Shown here: positions 1 through 9,481 of the stretch, in pieces
Position numbering within the stretch: the stretch's first letter is position 1
Layout of the letters: every line of letters begins with the position of its first letter
Notes under the pieces: model-generated
Databases searched by the model: none
Told to the model about the DNA's origin: nothing
Seen by the model: the letters and a program-made list of their open reading frames with translations, nothing else
Translations under genes and position numbers: made by a program
Origin: Prevotella histicola JCM 15637 = DNF00424
Lineage (GTDB): Bacteria > Bacteroidota > Bacteroidia > Bacteroidales > Bacteroidaceae
Length of the DNA: 64,000 nucleotides
Assembly: GCF_000613925.1 (NCBI RefSeq)
Contig: NZ_BAJX01000003.1
Location: 183,533-247,532, forward strand
Reading direction: 5' to 3'

Positions 1-187
1 GGAGATCTTCTACTGTTACTTCCAATATCTTTGCAATTTGAATGAATGTTTCTATATTAGGCTGGGTGGTGTTAGTACACCACTTGGAAACAGTAGTCGG
101 ATTGATGCCCAACTGTTCGGCGAGCCACTTGTTGGTGCGCTTATGCTCAACAAGCACGACCTTGATTCGATTGATGTCTTTTGCCAT
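1..187 (-). CDS. XRE-family helix-turn-helix regulator (partial)
   Basis: Only the first 62 or so residues lie in the window; the C-terminus runs off the left edge. The protein opens MAKDINRIKVVLVEHKR and continues with LAEQLGINPTTVSKW, a textbook XRE (Cro/C1-like) helix-turn-helix with the recognition helix near residues 28-36. It then has NIETFIQIAKILEVTVEDL, the usual fourth and fifth helices. Such small single-domain regulators are DNA-binding repressors or activators, common at the edges of Bacteroidales conjugative elements. The start is the ATG at 187; a good Bacteroidetes -7 box sits 30 bases upstream on the same strand. It is divergent from the gene at 422. The regulated target cannot be deduced from the sequence. 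Confidence 0.85.
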   Translation of the reverse strand, partial: MAKDINRIKVVLVEHKRTNKWLAEQLGINPTTVSKWCTNTTQPNIETFIQIAKILEVTVEDL

Positions 188-216
188 GTCGCTTAGGAAT
201 TAAAATGCTTACGGCA

Positions 217-224
217 CAAATATA
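217..224 (-). promoter_or_regulatory. -7 box for the XRE regulator
   Basis: On the minus strand this reads TATATTTG, an exact match to the Bacteroidetes primary sigma -7 consensus TAnnTTTG. It lies 30 bases before the ATG at 187. Confidence 0.6.
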
Positions 225-421
225 ATGAATTTTTTCGAGAGAAGCCTCTGCTTATTATAAATAATGTGGAATATTCCTTCTTTTGTTGTTTTGACCGTCA
301 AACAACCTTCTTTCTCATCGTGAAAGACTACTTTTTATGGAATGATGCAAAATGGTTGCGCTGTTGTGTATTTACTTTGCAAGCAGAAACAAATATTGTT
401 CTAATTTAATACTAATCAGTT

Positions 422-1108
422 ATGAAGAAACTACTGTTAATGATTGCCTTTGTTATGACAACCGTGTGTGCGAATGCGCAGATTATGCGTGTAGATGAGT
501 TGGAGAAGTACGCCAAGGAGAAGTATGGCGACAAGTGGACAGAAGCTGCCGCCAACATCTCGAAGAGCATTGAACTCGACAAGAACAACGCAATGACCTT
601 CGTGCAGGTTATCTCGTGTGACGGGCAGTCAGCGGAGCAGCTGTACGTGAACCTCAACTACTGGTTTACCGCAACCTTCAACGATGCCAACTCTGTGATC
701 AAGTTGAACGACAAGGAGAGTGGTGTCATCATCGCATCGGGCTATATGGCCGACATCGCTGGTCATGCCGGAGGTACGAACTCTTACAACGTGAGTATCA
801 AGCCTGTGATTAGAGTGGATATCAAGGAAGGTAAAATCAGGGTAACTTACTCCATCGATCACTATGACGTGACGGTGCTTGCTGGAGGTGGCATCATGGG
901 GGCACTTGCAGGCTCTATCCCTACAAGGGTTGAGGAGAAATGGGTACTTGACAAGTGTTATCCGTTCACGGAGAAAGATGTCCATCATGCCAAGAGAACA
1001 TCAAGCAAGGCACTCGTGATGTCTTACGCCTACTCGAATGTGTTGCTCGACAAGATAGAGGAAGCCGCCAAACATGGTCTGGTGGGTAATGAGAATGATA
1101 ACTGGTAA
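422..1108 (+). CDS. secreted DUF4468-like protein
   Basis: 228 aa. Residues 1-19 form a Sec signal peptide (MKKLLLMIAFVMTTVCANA, cleavage after ANA), so the protein is exported to the periplasm or surface. The body has the alternating strand pattern and the VDKxYPF-like region (WVLDKCYPFTEK) of DUF4468-type proteins with a TBP-like fold, which are common in Bacteroidales. I assign the family from pattern only. It ends at a strong terminator shared with the converging hydrolase gene. No catalytic motif is visible. The start ATG is directly supported by the signal peptide. A near-match to a -7 box (TTACTTTG) sits around 372-379. Function is unknown. Confidence 0.75.
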   Translation: MKKLLLMIAFVMTTVCANAQIMRVDELEKYAKEKYGDKWTEAAANISKSIELDKNNAMTFVQVISCDGQSAEQLYVNLNYWFTATFNDANSVIKLNDKESGVIIASGYMADIAGHAGGTNSYNVSIKPVIRVDIKEGKIRVTYSIDHYDVTVLAGGGIMGALAGSIPTRVEEKWVLDKCYPFTEKDVHHAKRTSSKALVMSYAYSNVLLDKIEEAAKHGLVGNENDNW

Positions 1109-1126
1109 TAGCCACAACTAACATTG

Positions 1127-1161
1127 AAGTCCTGCAGTTTCTATGCTGCAGGACTTTTTTT
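1127..1161. terminator. bidirectional rho-independent terminator
   Basis: An 11-bp perfect stem (AAGTCCTGCAG at 1127-1137 with CTGCAGGACTT at 1146-1156) is followed by a T run to 1161. It separates the converging genes ending at 1108 (+) and 1165 (-). Confidence 0.85.
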
Positions 1162-1164
1162 GCT

Positions 1165-2222
1165 CTACAAGAAAAGGCTCCTTTCAAGGTTCATCACTTT
1201 GGATATATAACTTCCATCTTCCGCATACCTAATCCTATTCAGGAACTCGTAATAGTTGCCACCTTTGTACTTATACTGCACATAATCCTTATAGGCCTTC
1301 ACGCTTTCCTCCCATGAGTTGAAGGTGTAGTAGCTGCCATTGCTGGGACGGCGGAGTCCGAAGAGGTTGTTGTTCTCTAAGCATACCCGTGAAGTGAAAT
1401 AGCCTGTTTCAAGCAGAGCTTGTGCGGCAACTATCTGTGGGAACTTTACATCATACTGCCGGAGAACAGCCATCAGGTTCTCGATGTTCAACTCCTTGTC
1501 GGGCTTTGTCCCGAATCTAACGTATGCCATCTTATCCTGTAGCTGCGTGATGTAACCGTTAAGATAATCCACGAAAATATTGGGATCGACGCTCTTCCCA
1601 CCTCTCCTGATTCTGATATGGAGGTGTGGGCCGGTGCTTTTGCCTGTGTTTCCTGATATTCCTACGATGGTTCCTGCCGAAACGGCATCGCCAGTTCTTA
1701 CGGTTATCTGTCAAGATGGCCATACAGACACTCAAAGATGCCATGTTCCAATACAACATAGTTGCCATAACCTCTGTTCCCGAAATGTACCTCCTTGATG
1801 ATACCGGGCAGCATCGCATAGACTCGTGCATGGTTGCATTGCAGGTCTATGCCGTCATGGAACGCCGTGCATCTACTTACAGGGTCTTTGCGATAGCCGA
1901 AAGCTGAATTGAGTTTCAAAAAGTCGAGCGGAAGGCAGACATTCAAGCGCTGGCTAATCAGATTGAAAAGTAGGGAGTCCTTCACATTGACAAACAGTGG
2001 TACGTCCTTCTCAATGGTGATTTCAAATCCATGGCCAGTTTGAAAGGTTACTTCAGGTCGCTTTGCACTTATGCTGTCTGCTTTTCGCCTTGTAACCGCT
2101 TGTTTTTCAACCTTTACCTGTTTGCGAACTACCTCCGGACGGAGGGTATAAAACTGCGCTGCCATCCTTATGCTAATTGTCATAGCGACAAAAACCAATA
2201 GAAATAATCTGTATCGTCTCAT
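1165..2222 (-). pseudogene. M23 peptidase / glucosaminidase cell-wall hydrolase, frameshifted
   Basis: The gene reads in two frames. The first half (from 2222) has a signal-anchor (MRRYRLFLLVFVAMTISI) and a LytM/M23 metallopeptidase with FGYRKDP, FHDGIDL and VVLEHG...YGHLD. After DR it hits TAA at about 1706. The reading then resumes in another frame with TVRTGDAVSAGTIVGISG, GPHLHIRI (the HxH zinc motif) and a glucosaminidase/muramidase domain (FPQIVAAQALLETGYF, NNLFGL). Restoring one base near 1706 gives a single protein of about 350 aa. Bi-functional hydrolases like this open the peptidoglycan for the conjugation channel in Bacteroidales elements. I chose 2222 over an upstream ATG at 2300 because it starts the signal sequence. 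Either a decayed gene or a sequencing indel. Confidence 0.85.
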
Positions 2223-2307
2223 CTTATCATATTGCTTTTTTAATAATTTTGTTTGGCGAGAAGCCGTAAGACTTCTTTCGACAAATTTACCGATAAACAT
2301 TCAACGT

Positions 2308-3075
2308 ATGGAAGATGTGATGACTTTTCAAGCTCAGGGAGCTGTCTTAGAGAAACTGATGCTGTTGGGTATCGACAGGGAAAAACTGGAGTTGATGCCT
2401 GATGGTCTGAAAGTTCCGCTGCTTCGTGGGGAGGTAACGCCTGTCTTCGTGGCCAACATGGAAACATCAAATGGCAAGGTGATACAGTTACCGCTTAAAG
2501 CCCAGTTCGTGCTGGATGAAAACGACCAAGTGATGCTGATGACTTATCCGCTTCGCCGGGAGATTGCCAACGAGCTGAATCTCAATCAAACTGAACTCCA
2601 GCGTGTGCAGTCGGGCGATGTAGTCCGTAAGGAGGTGGACGTGGAGGGAGAAAGGAAAGTAAAATTTATCCAGTTGGATAAGGAAACCAACTCGCTCATG
2701 CACCGTGACGTGGCCAGTGTGTCTATCGAATCGGAACTGATGACACGGGACAAGGTGAAGGACATCGAACTCGGGGCTAACCAGAAGGAGGCTCTGCAGG
2801 AGGGAAAGCCCGTGGAGCTTTCGCTCGGCGACACTAAGGTAACGGTGGGTGTGGACCTGCGTGAGCCACAGGGCTTCAAGGTGGTCAATGGCGACATGAA
2901 GGAATGGGAACGCCTTCAGCAGATGCGCTACGATGATACCCACGAGGATTTTATAGGGTATGTGATGACCGACGAGAACCGCTGGGAATACCAGAAGGTG
3001 GTGGAACGCCAGACAATGACCAACAACCCCTCTGAGTCTATCGAAAAGAAACAGCGTACTGGCTTGATACGATAA
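2308..3075 (+). CDS. DUF4099-like mobile-element protein
   Basis: About 255 aa. It opens MEDVMTFQAQGAVLEKLMLLGIDREKLE, and the body has the LLRGEVTPVFVANMETSNGK and FVLDENDQVMLMTYPLRRE segments that I associate with DUF4099-type proteins of Bacteroidales conjugative elements. The middle (QLDKETNSLMHRDVASVSI) and C-terminal part (WEYQKVVERQT) have no catalytic motif that I recognise. A frame extension back to 2170 exists but runs over the 5' end of the divergent hydrolase, so the ATG at 2308 is preferred. It is divergent from the hydrolase and followed by the phosphoribosyltransferase fusion gene. A role in DNA transfer or establishment is inferred from neighbours only. Confidence 0.75.
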   Translation: MEDVMTFQAQGAVLEKLMLLGIDREKLELMPDGLKVPLLRGEVTPVFVANMETSNGKVIQLPLKAQFVLDENDQVMLMTYPLRREIANELNLNQTELQRVQSGDVVRKEVDVEGERKVKFIQLDKETNSLMHRDVASVSIESELMTRDKVKDIELGANQKEALQEGKPVELSLGDTKVTVGVDLREPQGFKVVNGDMKEWERLQQMRYDDTHEDFIGYVMTDENRWEYQKVVERQTMTNNPSESIEKKQRTGLIR

Positions 3076-3234
3076 CTCCGGACTAAGAACCATTCTCCCA
3101 AACAAGGGATTCTTTAATATTCTGCTCCCGGCTTGTCACTTTCATAAGAGCCAGCGAGTGCTTTAACATTCTTCTTTGTTGGCGAGTTCTTCTGTTGTAG
3201 AACCGTAGCGTTAAAGCATATCACGACAAGCAAG

Positions 3235-5022
3235 GTGGGTAGAAAGAAATACAAAAATCTTGATTACGACTACATCGTCAGCTCCGTGGCTGGCTATGCC
3301 AAGGTTGCTCCCATTGCCCGAAAGGTAAAGGCTGGGGACGATATGGCCATTGCCAAGGCAGCAGCGATGATGACGGCTGCCGTCAGGAATGTCATGCCTA
3401 AGGACAAGCAGGTGGTACTGGTACCCATTCCCAACCGCACGGGCAGGGCGGGTTACACCAAAACGCTTGCCGAGAAAATCAGCGAGGCACTGCATCTACC
3501 TGTCATCGACGCATTAGCAAGCAATACCCACGAGCCGCTTTATCTGGTGAAGAAAGCCAATGGCTCGATCGATGAAGTGCCGCTCTACTTCTATCGCATC
3601 CGAAGGGTGCCCAGAGACAAGATACCCATTCTCATTGATAATGTACTCGACACCGGGCACACGGCAATGGCTGCCTATGAAGCGATAGGCAGGCAGGACA
3701 CGCTGATGGCGGTGCTCGGTGATACGCATAAGTTCACGCCCAACAAATGGAAAACGGATATTTACCCTTTAATTGACAACAATATGGCAAGCAAGAAAAA
3801 AGAAGAGGTGCAACAGCAAGCTACCCCGAAGGAAGAGCCGAAGGCTCAGACTGAGAAAAAAGCTGCAAAGAAAACCGCGAAGCTCCCGAAGTCAAAGACG
3901 CTGGCAGAGCTGTACGAGAACATGAAGGAGAAGCATCCTGATGCCGTCCTGCTCTTCAGGACGGGAGATTTCTACACGGCCCTGAACGCTGATGCCTCCA
4001 AGGTGGCTGACACCTTGTCCATCAAGCCAACAAAACCGGCAAAGGCAGAGGACGGCCCTCTGCAAGTCACATTCCCTCATCATGCTTTGGACACAAACCT
4101 GCCAAAACTCATCCGTGCCGGTCTTCGAGTGGCCATCGTGGACAGTCTGGAGAAGAAACAAAGCGTAGAGAAATCCACATCGGTAAAAACGGAAACAAAA
4201 GCACAGGAAACAAAAGTGCAGGAAAAGAAAGAGGAAGGAAAGAACGTGGACAAGTCGGCTTCCGCCAAACAGGAGCATCAGCCGCGTGAGCCGCAGATGG
4301 TAACGGTCAATGGCGACAAAGTTTCCCATGCCCATGCCTTCCAGTCCAAGGTGAATCCTGCCGACTGGTTCTATGTGGCTCAACTCAACGGCAAGCAGCT
4401 CAACCCTATGAAGATGGACGCTGCCGACATCGCAGCCTATCAGAAACGGGAGGCGAAGGTGGAGGACATGATGCAGAAATACTATCCGACGAAACTGGCT
4501 CCCAAGGTGTCTGCCGAGGAATACAAAGCTGCCAACATTCTATCTGACGGCAGGGTAATCGACAAGATGACGGTGTATAAGGAGAAAGATGAACAGCGTG
4601 CCGACTATGGCAAGTACAAGCTCTACGCACAGGTGGGCGACCAGCGCATGTCCGTACCCATGACCAAAGCGGACCAGAGTGCTTTCTTCGACCGCGTGAC
4701 GACACCGGCGGCATTGGTAGAAAAGAACTTTGGTGAACGGCTGCACCTGGCATCCGCCTACGCCATCTATCAGCTCCCAGCCAACATCAAGGTGGAGGAC
4801 ATCCGGGTGGCGAAGGACAACATGGACGGTAAGTGGAAGATTTCGGCTGCCGTGGGCGAAAATGGGCGCACGGACAAGAAAGCAATTTCCTTTGACGACG
4901 GCTTTTCTCTCTTCCAAGCCAAGACCGTCACACGGGAGCAGCTGGCCGCCAAATATCTCTCGGACGACATCAAGGTGCTGTCGGGACAGAAACAAGCCAT
5001 CAGCAACGGACTGAAGATGTAG
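3235..5022 (+). CDS. phosphoribosyltransferase-MutS N-domain fusion protein
   Basis: 595 aa, GTG start (no in-frame ATG upstream). Residues 1-180 look like a ComF-type phosphoribosyltransferase: VLVPIPNRTGRAGYTK and the PRPP loop ILIDNVLDTGHT at 132-143. A Lys/Glu-rich linker follows from residue 184 (MASKKKEEV...). Residues about 205-310 resemble the N-terminal mismatch-recognition domain of MutS (LYENMKEKHPDAVLLFRTGDF, then VTFPHHALDTNLPKLIRAGLRVAI). After a second charged linker, residues 350-595 form a repeat-like tail (YFVAQ-type strands, DKMTVYKEKDE). The ATG at codon 184 (3784) could start a separate product. In this window both parts are one open frame. A nucleic-acid role in ICE DNA processing is inferred. 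Confidence 0.75.
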   Translation: MGRKKYKNLDYDYIVSSVAGYAKVAPIARKVKAGDDMAIAKAAAMMTAAVRNVMPKDKQVVLVPIPNRTGRAGYTKTLAEKISEALHLPVIDALASNTHEPLYLVKKANGSIDEVPLYFYRIRRVPRDKIPILIDNVLDTGHTAMAAYEAIGRQDTLMAVLGDTHKFTPNKWKTDIYPLIDNNMASKKKEEVQQQATPKEEPKAQTEKKAAKKTAKLPKSKTLAELYENMKEKHPDAVLLFRTGDFYTALNADASKVADTLSIKPTKPAKAEDGPLQVTFPHHALDTNLPKLIRAGLRVAIVDSLEKKQSVEKSTSVKTETKAQETKVQEKKEEGKNVDKSASAKQEHQPREPQMVTVNGDKVSHAHAFQSKVNPADWFYVAQLNGKQLNPMKMDAADIAAYQKREAKVEDMMQKYYPTKLAPKVSAEEYKAANILSDGRVIDKMTVYKEKDEQRADYGKYKLYAQVGDQRMSVPMTKADQSAFFDRVTTPAALVEKNFGERLHLASAYAIYQLPANIKVEDIRVAKDNMDGKWKISAAVGENGRTDKKAISFDDGFSLFQAKTVTREQLAAKYLSDDIKVLSGQKQAISNGLKM

Positions 5023-5083
5023 AGCTTGGTTATGGTATAGTGAGTATGAATTACAAAATACAGGCAAAATAAAATCAAAGAAA

Positions 5084-5311
5084 ATGGCATATAGTTTTGA
5101 AGAGCTGGTCCAGCTCAAACAGGACAGACGGATCGGGTGGCTGCAGTTCACGCTCGAAGGCGAGCATGCGGACGGCTTCATGCAGTGGTGCAAGGAACAC
5201 AACACGCATCCGAGTGAAGATACCGCAGAGTTCTACATGGAGTCGGTGGAACTGAGTATGCAGGACAAGCAAATCTTGGCAGAGGACGACTATGACTACA
5301 GCTGGAACTGA
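5084..5311 (+). CDS. small acidic conserved hypothetical protein
   Basis: 75 aa, strongly acidic at the end (ILAEDDYDYSWN). It starts MAYSFEELVQLKQDRRIGW and overlaps the next gene (start 5292) by 20 bases, so the two are probably translationally coupled. The downstream partner is an ArdC-like antirestriction protein. Small acidic proteins next to antirestriction genes can be DNA mimics, but nothing here proves that. No known domain recognised. Confidence 0.7.
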   Translation: MAYSFEELVQLKQDRRIGWLQFTLEGEHADGFMQWCKEHNTHPSEDTAEFYMESVELSMQDKQILAEDDYDYSWN

Positions 5312-6610
5312 AACAAAGACGCTCGGTCAGAAAGCCGTGGACAGGTTCACGGAGATGATGATTGGGCGCATGGAACAGATGAAGTCCGTGGGCTGGCACA
5401 AGGAGTGGATAGGCGGTGCCACCGCCCCCGGTGCCATGCCTCAGAATGTGTCCGGGCGTGGATATTCGGGAAGTAACTCTTTCTTCCTCCAACTGGACAC
5501 GGCTCTCCGTGGCTACTCAATGCCCGTGTATCTCACCTTCAAGCAAACCAATGACTTGGGAGCGTATGTCAAGAAGGGCGAGTCGGCCATGCCGGTGCTC
5601 TACTGGGACATCATGGCAAGGGACAAGGACGGACGCAAAATCACCAAAGACACCTACCGCAAGATGAGCCTTGCGGAGCGGATGCAGGTGCAGACCATTC
5701 CATTCCTAAAGGCCTACAATGTGTTCAATGTTGATCAGACCAATCTGGCTGAGGTGAAGCCTGATAAGGTGGAAGCACTCAAAAAGCTATTTGCACCGCC
5801 TGAACTGCGTGATGCAGAGGGGATGTTTACAAGCAAGGCACTCGACCGTATGTTTGAGAAACAGGAGTGGATTTGTCCTATCCAATATGACAAGCAGGTA
5901 CCCGGTGCATACTTTTCTCCCTCCAAGGACATCATCGTCATTCCAAGGAAAGAACAGTTCAACATCGGCAAGACACCGGAGGAAGTGTATAAGGACGGTA
6001 TGGAATACTACTCCACGGCCCTGCACGAGATGGCTCACTCCACGGGTACGGAACCTCGGCTGAACAGGGGCAGCCATGAGAAGTTCGGCGACGCGAAATA
6101 CGCCAAGGAGGAACTGGTGCTGAGCTGACGGCGGCGATGGTGGGCAACTCGATGGGCTTTGACAAGCGTATCCTGAATAACAACGCTGCCTACCTCGACG
6201 GTTGGATCTCCACGCTAAAAGAGAATCCAAAGTTCATCGTATCGGTGATAGCCGACGTGAACAAGGCTGCCAACATGGTGCTGGAAGAGGTGGACAAGCA
6301 GAAGATGGCTTTGGGCGAGGAACCTTTGCTCGACAAGAACAGGAATCAATCTACCGAAGCCCCTAAAAACAAGATTGTCTTTGAGAACGCTTCGATTATC
6401 AAGCAGAACGACGGGGACTATGCGGTGCGTGCCTCCTTCCAAGGCAAGGAGCTGGGACTCAAGCCGATTGATCGGAATGTGGGCATCCTCTATTTCTCTC
6501 TGTCGGAGGAAGCGGAGAAGGCTCGCCTGCTCTCTCGCACGCTGGAAAAGAGCTATGGCGATGTGGTCATGGCACAGACTCAGCAGCAAGCTCATCGTGT
6601 AAAAATCTAA
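5292..6610 (+). pseudogene. ArdC-like antirestriction protein, frameshifted
   Basis: The N-terminal part (from 5292) is the ssDNA-binding ArdC/DUF1738 type domain (QKAVDRFTEMMIGRMEQMK, RGYSGSNSFFLQL, YLTFKQTNDLGAYVKKGE). It runs into a zinc-metallopeptidase-like domain with STALHEMAHSTG (HExxH near residue 245). The frame stops at 6128 directly after AKEELVLS. One base restored near 6119 gives EELVAELTAAMVGNSMG and joins the 6137-6610 reading, which contains the third metal ligand Glu and a C-terminal extension. ArdC proteins shield incoming single-stranded plasmid DNA from restriction, fitting an ICE. The missing base is a G in a GG context. Without correction the product lacks the last quarter of the domain. 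Confidence 0.85.
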
Positions 6611-6631
6611 CCTTTATACTTGTAGGCAGTT

Positions 6632-7830
6632 ATGAAACAGACAGTAAACTTCAAAGACCTTAAAACAAAGGTAGGCGTAGATGATATAGCCTATTATCTG
6701 GCTATCGTCTCGACCGCTCGGCTGGCGTGGGCAGATATATTGAAATGGTCTTGCCTGATACCACCGGACATAAGGATAAGCTCATCATCAAGAATCCAAA
6801 GGAGAAGGCCGCACAGACTTATTTTCGCCGTAACGGGGCGAAAGGCGGGGATGTAGTGTCGCTGATTCGTGAGAATCTTAACAGCTTCCACGAGTCCGGC
6901 AGGAACGAGTGGGAAATCATCGGTAAGGTGATGGCCCGCTTTGCCAACGAGCCGATTCCCGACTATGGGGATAGCCTGTATCTTGCGAAAGCCGGATATA
7001 GCGACAACCGTGTGTTCGATCCTAAACTCTACGAGACGAAGGAGATAGGCAGTGATTTGTCGGAGGTAATGGCTTTCTTTGCCCAGCGTGGCATCAACGA
7101 GGAGACGGTGGCTGTCTTCGCTCCGTTCATCAAGCAGATAAGGGACAGCTGCCACACCACCTACAAACAGTTCAACATCGGTTTCTCTTATACGGAGGCT
7201 GGTAAGGACAAGGTGGTGGGCTATGAGATACGAGGCTTCGGTTCATTCAAGAGTAAGGCTGCCGGTACCAACTCGACGACGGGCGCATGGATAGCTGATC
7301 TCTCACAAGGTGGAGAGCCTGCTGACATCCGAAATGTGTATTTCGCAGAGAGTGCCTACGACATCATGGCGTTCTATCAGCTGAATCACCTTCGGTTAGA
7401 TGCTGCACATTCGGTGTTCGTGTCGCTGGGCGGTACATTCTCTGACGGACAAGTCAAAGGCATCATGTCGCATTACTCTGAAGCCAAGGCGATGGACTGT
7501 TTCGACAATGACCTTGCTGGACGCATCTATGGCATCCGCATGGCTGCCCTGTTGGAGGGTATTCGCATGAATATACATAAGGAAGATAGCGAGGTAAAAA
7601 TTACCATTGGTGATAAGAACTTTAACATTCCTAACGACCAATTGTCGATCCGTGAGCTTCGCAAGCATGTCCACATCCGCTATAACGTAGGTGAATGGAA
7701 GGCTGCCGAGAACTACAAGGACTGGAACGACCAGTTGATGGGTAAGCAGTTGGAAGTTGTGCCCATAGAGAATAAGTTTGCAAGGGACCGCAATCTGGCT
7801 GACCGCCGAGAGAAAGGAGTGTGCTTATGA
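6632..7830 (+). pseudogene. DUF3991/Toprim primase-like protein, frameshifted
   Basis: The gene opens MKQTVNFKDLKTKVGVDDIA and then loses frame at about 6690. Restoring one G (ctgGgctat) gives YYLGYRLDRSAGVGRYIEMV and joins the long frame that ends at 7830. The rest shows YFRRNGAKGGDVVSLIREN (a DUF3991-like zinc-free primase region), RGFGSFKSKAAGTNS, and a Toprim-like segment with VYFAESAYDIMAFYQL (catalytic Glu) and AKAMDCFDNDLAGRIYG (DxD-like acidic pair). DUF3991/Toprim proteins are thought to make primers on transferred ssDNA. Full length would be about 400 aa. The stop overlaps the start of the next gene (ATGA at 7827), so they form an operon. Confidence 0.85.
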
Positions 7831-8549
7831 AACGAATTTTCATCATATCGTTGTTGGGCGGTTTGACTTTCTGTCCTCTGATGGCGCAGCAGACGGACCC
7901 GATGCTGACGGGTGCCGTGGTAGCGCAGAGCGAGATGCTGAAAAAGATTTTCAAGGACCGCGAGAAGACACAGAAGAAAATCATTGCAGCGGAAACAGCG
8001 GTCACTGTGGCCATGGACAGGATGCACAAGGTGGAAGATAAGATGCTGGAGTATCTTTCCAATGCCCAGGGTGCCATGCAGAACCTTTATCAGATCAAGC
8101 GGGCGGCAGAGTTGACGACGGTGGAGATTCCACGAAACATGAGCCTGTTGCGCCAGTCACTGCCTGGCCATCTGAAAGGTACGGCCATTGCACTGTTGGT
8201 TTCTGACGAGCTGACGGATGCTGCTACGCAGATGGCTTCGCTCTATCCGTTCATGCAACAGCTGGTGACAAGCGGCACTTACAATGTGAGTGGCTATGAT
8301 GCCACGGGCAAGCCCATCAATGAGAAGCATAAGGTAAACCTCCTCTCTTCGGCGGAACGGTATTATATTGCCAATGAGGTGGTAACGAAACTGGAGACCA
8401 TCAATACTGACCTTTGGTTGCTGGCATGGCAGGTAAGGACATACTCGTGGAATGACCTTTGGTTCGGGCTTGATCCAGAAGGCTGGGCCACGGTGATGTC
8501 GGGGAAGGCGATTGTGGATGGACTGGTCTATGAGTGGAAATATATCTGA
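7827..8549 (+). CDS. secreted coiled-coil conjugation-type protein
   Basis: 240 aa. A clean signal peptide (MKRIFIISLLGGLTFCPLMAQQ) is followed by a long helical region (EMLKKIFKDREKTQKKIIAAETAVTVA in part), then a second helical block around LSSAERYYIANEVV. The layout of a periplasmic helical protein of about 240 aa behind a primase gene recalls VirB5/TraI-like pilus-tip components in Bacteroidales conjugative elements. I see no diagnostic motif. The ATG at 7827 overlaps the TGA of the preceding gene by four bases, which favours it over the GTG at 7821. Confidence 0.65.
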   Translation: MKRIFIISLLGGLTFCPLMAQQTDPMLTGAVVAQSEMLKKIFKDREKTQKKIIAAETAVTVAMDRMHKVEDKMLEYLSNAQGAMQNLYQIKRAAELTTVEIPRNMSLLRQSLPGHLKGTAIALLVSDELTDAATQMASLYPFMQQLVTSGTYNVSGYDATGKPINEKHKVNLLSSAERYYIANEVVTKLETINTDLWLLAWQVRTYSWNDLWFGLDPEGWATVMSGKAIVDGLVYEWKYI

Positions 8550-8575
8550 CAGGCCTGAATATGGGCAATTTTCTG

Positions 8576-8583
8576 TACTTTTG
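8576..8583 (+). promoter_or_regulatory. -7 box upstream of zinc-ribbon gene
   Basis: TACTTTTG matches TAnnTTTG exactly and lies about 90 bases before the ATG at 8674. The leader between them is GC-rich and may be structured. Confidence 0.5.
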
Positions 8584-8673
8584 CACTCGCTACACTTTGT
8601 TATTTCGAGGAGGAGCGGTGCAAACGGAGGGTTGCCAAAGATAGAGTAACATATAACGTAAAGAAATAACAAA

Positions 8674-9471
8674 ATGAGTGATACTGACAATTTACTGACC
8701 TGCCCCGTGTGTGGCAGGGGCACAATGGTACATAACGAACAGGAGTGGAAGTGCAGTGAGCAGTCCTGCGGGTTCGTTATCCCTAATCGTGTGTTTAATC
8801 TGGAAATGACGGAGGAACTGGTTGCACAGCTCGTCAAGTATGGCCATACCGGTATGCTCTCGCTGCAGAACAGGGACGGGCAGCATTTCAAGGCGGCAAT
8901 CGTAATTCGCAACGGGAAGGTGGAGGTCTCGTGCGGTGTGCATTATATCAACGGTGTGTGTCCTATATGCGGGGGCAAAATGCGTAAGACCTCGAAGGGC
9001 TACCGATGCGAAAACTCCATCGGCGAGCATCCTTCGTGCGACTTTATGATTCCGGGTATCATCTGCAACCGTAGGATTACGGAGCAGGATGCTGTGGCGT
9101 TCTTGAATGGCAAGCATATCGCTTTGGAGGGCTTTGCCTCGAATGAGTGGAAGATGTTTGCCTCGTCGCTGTCGATAGCCGAGGGCAAGGTGAAGCTGGA
9201 ATCGCGCATCGCAAAGTGTCCGCATTGCGGGGGAGACCTGCATGTAGGGCTGAAGGCATACAACTGTGCCAATTACCGCAATACCGAACATCCCTGCAAG
9301 TTCTCCATCTGGCGTAACATCAGCGGTCATGCCGTGTCGGTGGAGGAGGTGAAGCAGATATGTGAGCAGGGCGTGACGAGGGACAGCATTGAGTTCTACA
9401 AGGAAGACGGTACGGTGTACTACAAGCGTCTGCAGCTAACGCCTGAAAAGGACAGAATAATCATGATTTAA
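8674..9471 (+). CDS. topoisomerase-type triple zinc-ribbon protein
   Basis: 265 aa containing three Cys-rich modules of the kind found at the C-terminus of type IA topoisomerases: CPVCGRGTMV...CSEQSCGF near residues 9-34, CPICGGKMRK...CENSIGEHPSC near 95-120, and CPHCGGDLHV...CANYRNTEHPC near 183-210. Each has a CxxC pair and a distal Cys pair. The protein has no catalytic Toprim or Tyr region, so it is not itself a topoisomerase. It is likely to bind single-stranded DNA. Its place in the ICE cluster behind the Toprim primase gene suggests a helper in DNA processing (inference). Confidence 0.75.
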   Translation: MSDTDNLLTCPVCGRGTMVHNEQEWKCSEQSCGFVIPNRVFNLEMTEELVAQLVKYGHTGMLSLQNRDGQHFKAAIVIRNGKVEVSCGVHYINGVCPICGGKMRKTSKGYRCENSIGEHPSCDFMIPGIICNRRITEQDAVAFLNGKHIALEGFASNEWKMFASSLSIAEGKVKLESRIAKCPHCGGDLHVGLKAYNCANYRNTEHPCKFSIWRNISGHAVSVEEVKQICEQGVTRDSIEFYKEDGTVYYKRLQLTPEKDRIIMI

Positions 9472-9481
9472 TTAGTTATTG

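Noticed and set aside
3184..3234. GGCGAG leader hairpin as a third sure copy of the GAAGTC cassette
   Set aside because: It keeps only TTTGTT/GGCGAG and a short stem (GTTCT/AGAAC), so it is mentioned as a possible relative only.
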